A DNA stretch of 64,000 bases from Enterobacterales bacterium (GCA_015654925.1 JAATFX010000070.1:37114-101113); one strand, 5' to 3'. Counted from the stretch's first letter, positions 38,119-47,014 are shown. Numbers and translations are program-made. The notes: generated by a model not told the origin, from the sequence alone.

Positions 38119-39417
38119 ATGGCTTTGACCCTTGCCGTTACACCCTCCGTCGCGCCGGTGGACCAACCGCGCCAGATTCGCGTAGCCGGTTTGCAGCCCG
38201 GCGCCCTGGTGGAGATCAACGCTCAATCCCACACCGCCGATGGCGCGGTGTGGCGCAGCCATGCGCGCTTTGCCGCGGCGGACGACGGCAGCGTGGATTT
38301 GCTGCGCGACGCCCCGCTCGCCGGTGATTACCAGGGCATCGACGGCCAGGGTTTACTTTGGTCGCAGCGGCAGGTAGCGCCCCCCGGCGTCGCCGCCGAT
38401 CCCGCCGCCCTGGCTCCGATAACGGTGCAGATCCGCGCCAGCGTCCGCGCCGCCGATGGCGTGGAGGAGACGGCCGAGGCGCCTTTGGTGCAGCAGTTGC
38501 TCGCCGACGGCGTGGCTTATCGCCGCATTGAAGAGGACGGCGTGGTCGGCGGGCTGTACACCCCCGCCGGGCCGGGGCCGCATCCGGCGGTGATCTATCT
38601 TAATGGGTCCGGCGGCGGCATTAACCATCAGCGGGCGGCGCTGCTGGCGTCGCATGGCTATGCGGCCCTGGCGCTGGGATATTTCGCCGCGCCCGGCCTG
38701 CCGGCGTATATTTCGGCCACGCCGCTGGAATATTTCGCCAACGCCCTGGACTGGGTGCGCCGCCGGCTGCAACCCCGCCACGGCTTTGTCGCGCTCAGCG
38801 GCCAATCGCGCGGCGGGGAATTATCGCTGCTGCTGGCCGCCACGTTTCCCGACCGGGTCTCGGCGGTAATCGCCTATGTGCCCAGCGCGGTTACCCATGG
38901 GGTATTGCTGGCGGGCCAGCCGGGCGAAAGCCGCTTTGCGCCTTGCTGGACCTACCGGGGCAACCCGGTGCCGACGGTCTGGCGGAATAACGAGTTGCCG
39001 GACGTTTGGCGCAGGGTGGATACGTCGCCCGAACCGCGGCGCCAGGCCGTGGTATTCGCCCGCGCCCAGGAAAATGCGGCGGCGGTGGCCGCCGCCCGCA
39101 TCCCGGTGGAAAATATGCGCTGTCCGGTGCTGCTGATTTCCGGCGGGGACGATGGGTTCTGGCCGTCCACCGACTACTGCCGGTGGATAAAACGCCAGCT
39201 TGAGGATCGCGGCTATGAATATAGCGTCGGCCATCTCGATTACCCGTTGGCCGGGCACGGCATCGCCACCCCGTATGTTCCCGCCACGCTTATCAATAAG
39301 CCCCATGCGGTGTCGGGTATCACCATGGCCGCCGGCGGCACCCCCGCCGCCAATGCGTACGCCGCGGCCGATTCCTGGCGGCAAAGCCTGGCCTTCCTGG
39401 ATAAGATCATCCGCTGA
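38119..39417 (+). CDS. BAAT-like acyl-CoA thioester hydrolase / N-acyltransferase family protein
   Basis: 432 residues. An N-terminal immunoglobulin-like domain (about 1-115; VTPSVAPVDQPRQIRVAGLQ) and a C-terminal alpha/beta hydrolase (about 135-430), the architecture of acyl-CoA thioesterases and bile acid-CoA:amino acid N-acyltransferase. The nucleophile elbow is SGQSRGGELSL with S230; mammalian BAAT uses cysteine and hydrolases use serine. The acid is in SGGDDGFWPS and the histidine in LAGHGIATPY. The GYFAAPGLPAYISATPLEYF stretch is characteristic of the family. Placement in a TauT-like import operon suggests it acts on the imported compound. Cytosolic: no signal peptide. Confidence 0.87.
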   Translation: MALTLAVTPSVAPVDQPRQIRVAGLQPGALVEINAQSHTADGAVWRSHARFAAADDGSVDLLRDAPLAGDYQGIDGQGLLWSQRQVAPPGVAADPAALAPITVQIRASVRAADGVEETAEAPLVQQLLADGVAYRRIEEDGVVGGLYTPAGPGPHPAVIYLNGSGGGINHQRAALLASHGYAALALGYFAAPGLPAYISATPLEYFANALDWVRRRLQPRHGFVALSGQSRGGELSLLLAATFPDRVSAVIAYVPSAVTHGVLLAGQPGESRFAPCWTYRGNPVPTVWRNNELPDVWRRVDTSPEPRRQAVVFARAQENAAAVAAARIPVENMRCPVLLISGGDDGFWPSTDYCRWIKRQLEDRGYEYSVGHLDYPLAGHGIATPYVPATLINKPHAVSGITMAAGGTPAANAYAAADSWRQSLAFLDKIIR

Positions 39418-39437
39418 CGGCGCGCGTAAGCCGCGGC

Positions 39438-40079
39438 TTATCCTTGCCAGCGCGACGCGCGGATCATGGAACAGAAATTGCCGGCAATAAAATCAGGTTC
39501 CTTATCGGCGATGACATTGGCTTTGACGTTGCCAAAGGTAGTCTCGGGCTTGTGCTTGATGCCGTCATAGAACGCCTGGATGATATCTTCTTTAAACGCC
39601 GGGGTCCGGGGATGTTCAGCCACGACCCGTTGCCGTATGTCATCCGGATAGGCGGTATAATTAATCCCCAGCACGTCCATTTCCACGCCGGCGGTCACCA
39701 GGGCGATTTCCGGCGCCATGAATTCCGGAATCCCCGGCGTGGTATGCAGGGCGATGGCGGTCCAGACCTTATCGATATCCTCCTGGCCGATCCCGTAGCG
39801 GGTTAAAAAATCCCTGGCCGCATTGGCGCCATCCACTTCAAACCGTTTATCGCAGCTGCAATGCTCCTGGGTCAGCCCCATATCGTGGAACATACAGCCG
39901 ATATACAGTAATTCCCCATCGACGTTCAGTCCCCGCTGTTGTCCCGCCAGCGCGCCCCAATAATAGGTGCGGCTGGAGTGATGAAACAGTAAGGAAGACT
40001 CGGTGTCGCGTACCAGTTCCGTCGCTTCCCGCGCCATTTTGGTATCGGGGATGCGGATGCCGTGAATAGTAAAAGCCAT
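39438..40079 (-). CDS. HD-domain hydrolase, cyanamide hydratase-like family
   Basis: 213 residues from ATG 40079 (GGAG site). The metal-binding HD fold is shown by SLLFHHSSRTYYWG (first histidine), LLYIGCMFHDMGLT (HD), DKVWTAIALHTTPG and a late aspartate. The F-H/N-H-S-x-R-T-Y spacing is typical of the cyanamide hydratase/YedJ-like HD group. The substrate is unknown; a cyanamide or nitrile role is family extrapolation. It is divergent from a GlxA-type regulator 116 bp away that probably controls it. Confidence 0.82.
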   Translation of the reverse strand: MAFTIHGIRIPDTKMAREATELVRDTESSLLFHHSSRTYYWGALAGQQRGLNVDGELLYIGCMFHDMGLTQEHCSCDKRFEVDGANAARDFLTRYGIGQEDIDKVWTAIALHTTPGIPEFMAPEIALVTAGVEMDVLGINYTAYPDDIRQRVVAEHPRTPAFKEDIIQAFYDGIKHKPETTFGNVKANVIADKEPDFIAGNFCSMIRASRWQG

Positions 40080-40195
40080 GATAGTGATCTCCGGTGGATT
40101 GACCCGGCTAAGATAATCGCTCATGCTGGCTGTCATCAATCGTCTCATTACGACGATTTAAGCCAAAACGCGCTAATCGGACATGGGGCTATCAA

Positions 40196-41155
40196 ATGAG
40201 CAAACTTATCGTCTGCCTGGCCTGGCCGGGCGTACAGCTGCTGGATGTTTCCGGCCCCCTGGATGTATTTGCCGAAGCCAATACGCTGCTGGGGCGCGAA
40301 ATCTACCGATTACGGGTAATGGGGCTAAACCATGAGACCATCATCTCGTCATCCGGCGTTAAAATCCTGCCGGATCTCGCGTTGCAGGAGCCGCTCGCGT
40401 CGTGCGATACCTTTCTGGTGGCGGGGGCCCCCAATGCCGGGGTCATCGCGCCGGCGCCGGCGGTCACGGCCGCGCTGCAGGCCTGGTGCCGGCGCAGCCG
40501 GCGTTATGGCTCCATCTGCACCGGGGCGCTGCTCCTGGCCGGCTGCGGGTTGTTGGACGGCTACCGGGTCACTACCCACTGGGCGGTGGCCGAAGAACTG
40601 GCGAATCGTTACCCGCGGGTAGTGGTGAACCCCGATGAGCTTTATGTGTGCGACGGGCCGCTGCGCACCGCGGCGGGGGTGACCTCCGGCCTCGATTTGG
40701 CCCTTAAGATGGTGGAAGAGGATCTCGGCCGGGACGTGGCGCTGGAGATTGCCGCCAATTTAGTGATGTTCTTTAAACGCCCGGTGGGCCAGCTCCATTT
40801 CAGCCGCCGGGGCAGAACGTCGCTGGCGGGCCGTTCGTCGCTGCAGGATCTTCAGCGCTGGGCGATCGCCCATCTCGACGCGATAAAAAATGTCAAAACC
40901 CTCGCCGGACACATGAATCTTAGCGTTCGCCATTTTACGCGTATTTTCCAGCAGGAACTGAACACCACGCCGGCGGAGTGGCTGGAACAGGAAAGAGTGG
41001 CCAAGGCCCGTTATTTACTGGAATCAAGCCCGGCGGCGCCTAAAGAAATCGCTGCCGAATGCGGTTTTTCCAGCGTCGATATCCTGCGCCGCACCTTTTT
41101 GCGGCAGCTTAACACCACGCCGACGGAATACCGAAAATACTATCTGGGCAATTAA
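40196..41155 (+). CDS. GlxA-family AraC-type regulator (DJ-1/PfpI + HTH)
   Basis: 319 residues. N-terminal DJ-1/PfpI-like domain (about 1-170): LLDVSGPLDVFAEAN and YGSICTGALLLAGCGLLDG with a cysteine at the nucleophile elbow, then TTHWAVAEELANRYP. C-terminal AraC double helix-turn-helix (about 215-319): VKTLAGHMNLSVRHFTRIFQ and PKEIAAECGFSSVDILRRTF. Such regulators sense small metabolites. Divergent from the HD gene; the LysE exporter follows 21 bp later on the same strand, so the three probably form one regulon. Confidence 0.93.
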   Translation: MSKLIVCLAWPGVQLLDVSGPLDVFAEANTLLGREIYRLRVMGLNHETIISSSGVKILPDLALQEPLASCDTFLVAGAPNAGVIAPAPAVTAALQAWCRRSRRYGSICTGALLLAGCGLLDGYRVTTHWAVAEELANRYPRVVVNPDELYVCDGPLRTAAGVTSGLDLALKMVEEDLGRDVALEIAANLVMFFKRPVGQLHFSRRGRTSLAGRSSLQDLQRWAIAHLDAIKNVKTLAGHMNLSVRHFTRIFQQELNTTPAEWLEQERVAKARYLLESSPAAPKEIAAECGFSSVDILRRTFLRQLNTTPTEYRKYYLGN

Positions 41156-41176
41156 TTAACGGGAGAGGGCTACTTT

Positions 41177-41785
41177 ATGGATCTTGCGGGTTTTTTACTG
41201 GCGATATTCCCCATAGCGCTCTCACCCGGGGCCAGCTTTACCCTGGGGATGACCAATGCCGTCAACCAGGGCGCCCGCGGGCTGCTGACGGTGATTATCG
41301 GCACGGCGCTGGGCATCTATACCCACGCCTTTTTAGCCGGGCTGGGCATCACCACCCTGGTCACCCATTATGGCGTTTGGCTTACCGGCATAAAGCTTTT
41401 CGGCACGCTTTATTTAACCTACCTGGCGATAAAATTAATTAACGCCGGCCTGCGCCGGGCGCCCGCGGCGGGGCAAACCGGGGCCAAAGCCATCGGCATC
41501 AAGGAAGCGTACGTGGCGAATGTGCTCAACGCCAAGGCGATTTTATTATACCTTGCCGTGGCGCCGCAATTTTTGCCCGCGGCGCAAATGACCCTGTGGA
41601 ATTTTGGCATTCTGGCGTCGATTCACATTGCCATCATGGCGGTCTGGCTGGTGGTGGCCGGTTATTTGCTTATTGTCGCCGCGGCCAAAGTCAATTTTGC
41701 CCTACTGACCAAAATCATCAATATCGGCGGCGGCGGCCTGTTGCTGTATTTTACCTTGGCCCCTTACCTGCACGTATTATTTTGA
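41177..41785 (+). CDS. LysE/RhtB-family exporter
   Basis: 202 residues with about six hydrophobic segments. The N-terminus has LSPGASFTLGMTNAVNQGARGLLTVIIG (the family PGP/PGA-type loop and G-x-R-x-G), and the centre has LFGTLYLTYLAIKLI. The family exports amino acids and related metabolites. Its position right after the GlxA regulator suggests joint expression. It converges with psiE. Confidence 0.9.
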   Translation: MDLAGFLLAIFPIALSPGASFTLGMTNAVNQGARGLLTVIIGTALGIYTHAFLAGLGITTLVTHYGVWLTGIKLFGTLYLTYLAIKLINAGLRRAPAAGQTGAKAIGIKEAYVANVLNAKAILLYLAVAPQFLPAAQMTLWNFGILASIHIAIMAVWLVVAGYLLIVAAAKVNFALLTKIINIGGGGLLLYFTLAPYLHVLF

Positions 41786-41900
41786 CCGCGCCGGCATTCC
41801 CCTCGCTGAGCCGTCGAATGCGTCAGGGGAGCGGCTGATAGCCCAGGGCTGACGGCGCAATACTGCGCCGCAATCAAGACGGATGATCGGTAGCCTGTCC

Positions 41901-41919
41901 GCCGCCGTTGAACGGCGGC
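41901..41919. terminator. Hairpin between convergent lysE-like gene and psiE
   Basis: GCCGCCGT-TGA-ACGGCGGC, an 8-bp stem with a 3-base loop. A second small hairpin (GGCGCA-ATAC-TGCGCC) lies at about 41853-41868. Neither has a T-run. Confidence 0.5.
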
Positions 41920-41934
41920 TGCTTCGCGCCCGGG

Positions 41935-42333
41935 TTACTCGCGTTTAAGACGATTGCTATTGGCCAGCCACAGCGTAATCACCAGAATCAGGATCGCCGC
42001 CGAGTAAAAGAGGGTATCCTGCGGGTTTTTATGATCGATAATAATCAGGCGGATAATGGCGGTAATGCCGATATAGACAAAGTAGCGCAGCGGAAAGTGG
42101 TAACCGGACTGGAAATATTTCACAATCAGCGCGATAAACTCAAAATAAAGAAAATAATTTACGATACCTTCAATCAGTAAAAACGAGGATGCCCGATCGT
42201 CGGTATTCAGCATCGCCCAAGCTAAGTGAAGAGTTTCCTTGCCTAAAAACACGATCAGAATCAGGCCCAGGAATACCAGGCCAATATTTAAAATCATCTG
42301 CAGCGCGCTCGCCACACGCAGACTGGTAATCAT
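41935..42333 (-). CDS. psiE: PsiE, phosphate-starvation-inducible membrane protein
   Basis: 132 residues from ATG 42333 (GAGG 8 bases upstream); an ATG two codons earlier (42339) is the alternative. Four hydrophobic segments. The segment [39 protein letters not shown] is almost identical to E. coli PsiE (136 residues), as is the end [17 protein letters not shown]. Induced by phosphate starvation and affected by CRP in E. coli; molecular function unknown. Confidence 0.96.
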   Translation of the reverse strand: MITSLRVASALQMILNIGLVFLGLILIVFLGKETLHLAWAMLNTDDRASSFLLIEGIVNYFLYFEFIALIVKYFQSGYHFPLRYFVYIGITAIIRLIIIDHKNPQDTLFYSAAILILVITLWLANSNRLKRE

Positions 42334-42394
42334 ATCCATACCTCATCGTCATCGTTATTCGCAGAGAAATCACTGCCAGCATAACATGACTTTG

Positions 42395-42410
42395 CGTGAC
42401 GCAGATCACA
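42395..42410 (-). promoter_or_regulatory. Probable CRP-cAMP site upstream of psiE
   Basis: The minus strand reads TGTGATCTGCGTCACG, one mismatch from TGTGA-N6-TCACA, centred about 70 bp before the psiE start. E. coli psiE is known to respond to CRP. No convincing Pho box was seen. The rest of the 480-bp gap to 42812 is AT-rich and holds no gene. Confidence 0.65.
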
Positions 42411-42812
42411 ATTTTAAGCGCTATGAAGTATTTTGAACGGCCGGTGCCACAAAGGATAGGAAGCCAGGCAAAGGCGCTGATAATTGCCCGGCACTTGAAA
42501 ATATAAGATAAAATCAATTAAATTCTGAAAGTCCGCGGGCGTGCTATGGGCTAGCTATAATGACATGCGATATTAATAGGCATAAAATATAATTTACTGA
42601 TTATTGATAAAATCATTATCCGTCTAATCTTAACCGCCGCTATTAATATTTACTCCCTGAATTCGGGCCGCCGTACCGATTGATTTTCATCCGGCGTAAT
42701 AAATTATTATTTCACTTTTCCAGCGCGTTCAATCTATGGTAAAACACTGAGCACAAAACAATAACGTTATTAGATCGCATAACGTTAACAGGGACGTTAA
42801 ACGGGGGTTATT

Positions 42813-43628
42813 ATGTGGGTGTTACTTGCCGCCGCGCTGGCTTTTTTGCCCTTCCGGCGGTATCCGGCAATTTTTTTATTATCCGCCGCCGTGGCGTGGG
42901 CCTATTTCCAGGGGGTATTAACCCTTTATGCCATTGGTTTTCTCATAGCCTGCGCCGTCATCGCGCGGACCGCCCGCGCACCGTTGAATAAGCAAACCTT
43001 GGCGGTGGTTCGTGAAGCGGCGCTGGTGCTGGCGTCGCTGGCCCTGTTCCTGCATAAGGCGCCGGGGTTCAGCAATCCCAAGATATTGGACGGCGTGGCG
43101 GCCGGGGCCCATAGCGCGCCGTTAACGCTATATTTTAATTTTGATAAAGCAATCATTCCGTTTTTACTGTTAGCCGCCCTGCCGACGCTATTTTATTATC
43201 GGCGCTCGTCAACCCAGCCCCGCTGGCACTGGCTGTTGCTGATAATCAGCGTACCCTTGCTACTTTTGCTAGCCGTGGGGGCGGGGGGACTGGCCATTGA
43301 ACCGCATAATCCGCCGTGGTTATGGACTTTTATTCTGGCAAATCTGTTTTTTGTTTCCCTGGCCGAAGAAGCGCTGTTTCGCGGATATTTACAGCAGCGC
43401 TTATCGGGTTGGCTGGGCAATTATGCCTCATTATTTATCACCGCCGCCATTTTTGGCGCCGCGCATATCGGCGGCGGCGCGCTGCTGGCGATCTTCGCGG
43501 GTTTGGCGGGGGTTATTTACGGACTGGGCTGGTTATGGAGCGGCCGGCTGTGGGTGGCCACGCTATTTCATTTTGCGCTAAACCTGCTGCATTTATTGTT
43601 TTTTACCTACCCGTTTTATCAGCGGTAA
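42813..43628 (+). CDS. CPBP-family intramembrane glutamic endopeptidase
   Basis: 271 residues with about eight hydrophobic helices. The three protease motifs are present: LAEEALFRGYLQQRL (EExxxR), FGAAHIGGGALLAIFAG (F/H motif) and HFALNLLH. The family includes Rce1 CAAX proteases and bacteriocin-immunity or maturation proteins. No bacteriocin gene is adjacent. A GGGGGTT site precedes the ATG. Confidence 0.9.
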   Translation: MWVLLAAALAFLPFRRYPAIFLLSAAVAWAYFQGVLTLYAIGFLIACAVIARTARAPLNKQTLAVVREAALVLASLALFLHKAPGFSNPKILDGVAAGAHSAPLTLYFNFDKAIIPFLLLAALPTLFYYRRSSTQPRWHWLLLIISVPLLLLLAVGAGGLAIEPHNPPWLWTFILANLFFVSLAEEALFRGYLQQRLSGWLGNYASLFITAAIFGAAHIGGGALLAIFAGLAGVIYGLGWLWSGRLWVATLFHFALNLLHLLFFTYPFYQR

Positions 43629-43671
43629 GGCGGTATTAAATAATGCCTGCCTGGTGGGATATCAGCGCCGT

Positions 43672-43989
43672 TTAATCGTCGTTCACCACTTCAACTTTCA
43701 ATTTTTTGCTGTTTAGCACGCCTTTCAATTGATAGAGAACGCTGTTGTCGCCGCAGCTCACCAGCAGATCCCCGTCCCAGTCCATACGTAGCCGGCTCGG
43801 TGACGGGCAGCGATAACCGGCGTGCTTGATGGCCTGCTGCGCCATTTGATCGAGTTTTATCTGCCGCGGGCTGGTCATATTATGCAGCGCGGGCATGCGC
43901 CACCCGTCCGCGTCGGCAAATAGCCTCGACAGCGCAAACAGCAGCAAAGTAATCACAAACAGAGCGTTCAGATGGCGAGTATCATTCAT
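43672..43989 (-). CDS. Small membrane-anchored protein of unknown function
   Basis: 105 residues from ATG 43989; the frame is open to 44070 but the upstream part lacks a ribosome site. MNDTRHLNALFVITLLLFAL is a single N-terminal helix or uncleaved signal, followed by a periplasmic domain with two cysteines (AGYRCPSPSR, LLVSCGDNS) that could pair. I do not recognise a family. It is convergent with the CPBP gene. Confidence 0.55.
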   Translation of the reverse strand: MNDTRHLNALFVITLLLFALSRLFADADGWRMPALHNMTSPRQIKLDQMAQQAIKHAGYRCPSPSRLRMDWDGDLLVSCGDNSVLYQLKGVLNSKKLKVEVVNDD

Positions 43990-44185
43990 CTTGAGGTGCC
44001 CAACGATAGAAAGCGCAACTGTAGCCGAGAAATAACCCTTAGACAATGATATGGCGCTATCTTTTCGCAAACCATGTCACGTTCAGCCGTTTCCTGTGTC
44101 GGGGACGCATGTCCACGCGGATCACCCTGTCCGGCACATGGATAAGCCCGGAGGAAAACGCCGCAGGGCCGACCCGGACCGCGGC

Positions 44186-44383
44186 TTAAGGCACCGCGAC
44201 CACGGAAATGATGCGGAAACCGGCGGACCCGGCCTTATGAAACCTTGCAGTGTCTTCACTCACCGCCTCAGATACCTCGGGGCTTAAAACGGTAAGCTGG
44301 CTGTCGCTGGTTAAAAACAATTCTTCGGCATGGGCCGTGGTCCCATCATTATGTTCATAAGCCACTTTGTATGTCGCGCTCAA
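44186..44383 (-). CDS. Small protein of unknown function, TTG start
   Basis: 65 residues starting at TTG 44383 with a good AAGGTGAG site 6 bases upstream: MSATYKVAYEHNDGTTAHAE, then ELFLTSDSQLTVLSPEVSEA and a C-terminal GFRIISVVAVP. Codon use and the ribosome site look genuine, but no family is recognised. It lies just downstream of the effector/chaperone pair on the same strand, 157 bp after the effector stop on the far side of it, so it may belong to the same acquired segment. Confidence 0.45.
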   Translation of the reverse strand: MSATYKVAYEHNDGTTAHAEELFLTSDSQLTVLSPEVSEAVSEDTARFHKAGSAGFRIISVVAVP

Positions 44384-44540
44384 AATATCTCACCTTGTTT
44401 CAATCATTAACCAGTAGGCACCAAAAACCCCCCGTTGGCGCTACCTAGAGGTTACGGGGTATGACAACATTATAATACTAACTTTAGCATTCGGCAGAGG
44501 TTTATTGATGAACATTAACACGTCATGGCGATTAGCCGGG

Positions 44541-46325
44541 TTAACATGTCGAGGCCATTTCAAATGCCGTTTTTAAAACGCCCCGATTAAGAAAGGTTAT
44601 CTGAGAACCCGTGCCGGTATCCTTTGATGCGTCAACCTGTAGCTCCTCTCTTAAAGAGATATGGGTATCCGAAACATTCATCTCCTGTTTCTCAAGACCT
44701 TTCCCATTAAAAAGCATATGTATTTTTACCGTAGATGATATATTCCCTTGGTTACGTCCCAGGGTTTTCAATGCCTGGGGAGTCTTGCCATACGCGGATA
44801 CCGGCCATTTTAAGGTAATATCAATATCTACCCCATTTTGTTTGCTTATCACAAAGCCGACTTCGGGCTTTTCGATTTTCATCCATATATCATTGGCAAG
44901 AACCATGTCCGGCCGCCGATAGGTAAAGTGACCAAGCACCTGTTCCTGCACGGATTGAGTAATACTTTCCGGGATCAGATACCGGCTCAGGGCCATCAGG
45001 CTCATCGCATTATTATCGACGATTTCCGATAATTGCGCTAACTGACGCAGTTGCGCATTGGTTAGCCCATGCTGGCTGCCAAAAATGTTATTCGCATATG
45101 AAATAACTTGATTGCCCATCCCCAGAATCCAGCGGCCATAGCTTTGGTGGGCGTTATCCACTTTTAGATCGATGCCCGCTTTAAAGGCGTTAATGAATGC
45201 GCCATCAGCAAAATAAGAAGCAATTTCTGCGGGATGGTGAACCGGCACGCGAAAATCGGTATGCATAAAATCCACAAATGTTGATGATGGCGGATGGTTC
45301 ATCGCATGATTGGCCGATATGGACTCAATACCGCCAGACCAGTTCTGCGCCACTTTAATTTCTGGCGCGGGCAACCGGGATATGAATGTTCTGATATTTT
45401 TACACTGCTGTCGCAGTGGTTCGCGCACGCCGGCGGGTAACTTGGCGACATTCATATCAAGGATAGCGTTTTGATCGGTAGCGTGGGCCATCATGACAAT
45501 TCTGGCGAAGTCTTTCGAGGTAATATTTTCTGCAACCGCTAAATCACTCGGCCAACATTCAGTATATACGGTAGAAAGCTCTTTTTCGCTCAGCGGCAAC
45601 TGCAATAAGTTTTGCAGATTATCCAATTGCTGGCAAACCGATGTGACCAGGCCTGGCATTTTCCCGGCGATGGCTTCTATGGTCTGTAGCCCGAAAGGCG
45701 GTGGCGGCAATGAGCCAGGGTCTGAAGTCAAGGATTGGTGTAACTTCCAGGCGGCCATATGGTGCAATGGGGACGTTGGCTGATATTCAGGCCGATTTAA
45801 TATGGCGCGTTTTAATGCCGACATAAAAGTCGCTGACACTATCTTGCCGCCAAAAAAACCGGATAACGCATTATCCAGGGCGAGTTTTAAGACATTCTCT
45901 CCGCCGTCTTGTTGTTTCAACGCCACCAGCACGCGTTCCAAAGCATGATCTTGCAGCAATAAAGGGCCCAGATACCGAGCAATGCCGGAAGCCATTTTCT
46001 GTGCAAATTCGCCCTGGCCCTTGGATTGCAGGATTAACTCGACCAGGGGAGCCACGCCATCTTCGACCTGCCGGCGCGTATTGCCGAACAATACGCTGCG
46101 TCCCTGATTAACGATACTAGCGCTGCGTTTACCGAGCATCCGGTTGGACACCACCAAATTCTGCGCCAGCGAGACCGTATCCGTAATGATTTTTTTGGCC
46201 AGGACATTACGTGTGACCGAGCCGCCGGTGGTCCGTTTTGCCAAGCCATTTAGTAGGTTACTTTTATCCAATATACTATAGGCGGCAATACTGACGCCAA
46301 ATTTTGGCAACGAAACGCTATTCAT
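44541..46325 (-). CDS. Candidate type III secretion effector
   Basis: 594 residues, no signal peptide or membrane helix. The N-terminus MNSVSLPKFGVSIAAYSILD is rich in serine and small residues, as in secreted effectors. It is encoded 2 bp after a class I type III chaperone, the usual way a cognate effector is found. A short proline run (SLPPPPFGLQ) lies near residue 215; the second half has a long helical part and a beta-rich C-terminus. I recognise no catalytic motif or known effector family. Base composition looks less GC-rich than the flanking housekeeping genes, suggesting transfer. No secretion apparatus gene is in the window. Function unknown. Confidence 0.6.
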   Translation of the reverse strand: MNSVSLPKFGVSIAAYSILDKSNLLNGLAKRTTGGSVTRNVLAKKIITDTVSLAQNLVVSNRMLGKRSASIVNQGRSVLFGNTRRQVEDGVAPLVELILQSKGQGEFAQKMASGIARYLGPLLLQDHALERVLVALKQQDGGENVLKLALDNALSGFFGGKIVSATFMSALKRAILNRPEYQPTSPLHHMAAWKLHQSLTSDPGSLPPPPFGLQTIEAIAGKMPGLVTSVCQQLDNLQNLLQLPLSEKELSTVYTECWPSDLAVAENITSKDFARIVMMAHATDQNAILDMNVAKLPAGVREPLRQQCKNIRTFISRLPAPEIKVAQNWSGGIESISANHAMNHPPSSTFVDFMHTDFRVPVHHPAEIASYFADGAFINAFKAGIDLKVDNAHQSYGRWILGMGNQVISYANNIFGSQHGLTNAQLRQLAQLSEIVDNNAMSLMALSRYLIPESITQSVQEQVLGHFTYRRPDMVLANDIWMKIEKPEVGFVISKQNGVDIDITLKWPVSAYGKTPQALKTLGRNQGNISSTVKIHMLFNGKGLEKQEMNVSDTHISLREELQVDASKDTGTGSQITFLNRGVLKTAFEMASTC

Positions 46326-46327
46326 TA

Positions 46328-46777
46328 TTATCTCCGCGATTGAAAATGCTGGGTGGCCGAAAATGCTCCTTGGTTAATGCTGGATAATTGTCCGATTTTA
46401 GGTAAATTTTCTTGCCAGTATTGTACCTGCTCAACTAGCGTCTCAATACGTTCCATTGCCTTATCCGGCTCAATACTATCCAGGTCAAACAGACAAAATA
46501 ATAAGACTCGTTGCCCGCCGGCATCATAACCAAACCAACAGCGGCTGGTGGCAACGCCAAATAAATGAATTTGCAGTAAAGAAGCAAAAAAATCATCGGG
46601 CAACACTTGGGTTATCCGCATTACCGGCGAAAATAAATAGACGTGGACATCGTGATACTCAAAGGTAATATCAATATTATTGTCAAAGCGAATGGTGCAG
46701 CCGCCGCTATGTATTGCTTCATTAATATCCAGATGAGTCTCAGCAGAGAGTAACTTTAACAATTCAGGGAATATCAT
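46328..46777 (-). CDS. Class I type III secretion chaperone (CesT/DspF-like)
   Basis: 149 residues, acidic by my count (about 19 D/E against 10 K/R). The class I chaperone pattern is clear: LLKLLSAETHLDINEAIHSG at the N-terminus, FFASLLQIHLFGVATSRCWF for the first helix and following strand (family form L..NLFG..T), RVLLFCLFDLDSIEP, and the final helix AMERIETLVEQVQYWQENL. These dimeric proteins bind an effector's N-terminal region and deliver it to the secretion ATPase. An AAGG site precedes the ATG by 7 bases. The partner effector follows 2 bp later. Confidence 0.75.
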   Translation of the reverse strand: MIFPELLKLLSAETHLDINEAIHSGGCTIRFDNNIDITFEYHDVHVYLFSPVMRITQVLPDDFFASLLQIHLFGVATSRCWFGYDAGGQRVLLFCLFDLDSIEPDKAMERIETLVEQVQYWQENLPKIGQLSSINQGAFSATQHFQSRR

Positions 46778-46865
46778 TATTTACCTTGTTACACCTTCTG
46801 CTAATTGATATTAAAAATAGCAGGTATGCGCGTTTAAAAAAACCGACAAAAAACGGCTATCGTGG

Positions 46866-46881
46866 TTGTATGGATATACAA
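46866..46881. promoter_or_regulatory. Palindrome TTGTAT-N4-ATACAA upstream of the chaperone gene
   Basis: A perfect 6+6 dyad, with another ATACAA half-site at 46885-46890, about 90 bp before the chaperone ATG in an AT-rich 290-bp gap. It has the form of a dimeric regulator's site. No HrpL-type GGAACC/CCAC promoter was found. Confidence 0.4.
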
Positions 46882-47014
46882 AAAATACAATCATTAGTCT
46901 TCTAATCTATAGCAATGATACCATCATCAATTCAGCGAACTTTCAAATAACGCTTATTTGGATCATCGATAGCAAGAAAATTATGGCAGATATTTCCATA
47001 ACAGCGCCCGGCAA

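Noticed and set aside
29062..39417. A bile-acid pathway built from the BASS transporter and the BAAT-like enzyme
   Set aside because: The two genes are 9 kb apart in different units, the transporter resembles PanS, and family names alone do not show bile-acid use.
42333..42420. Pho box for psiE
   Set aside because: No pair of CTGTCAT-like repeats with 11-bp spacing; only partial matches such as AAGTCAT were seen.
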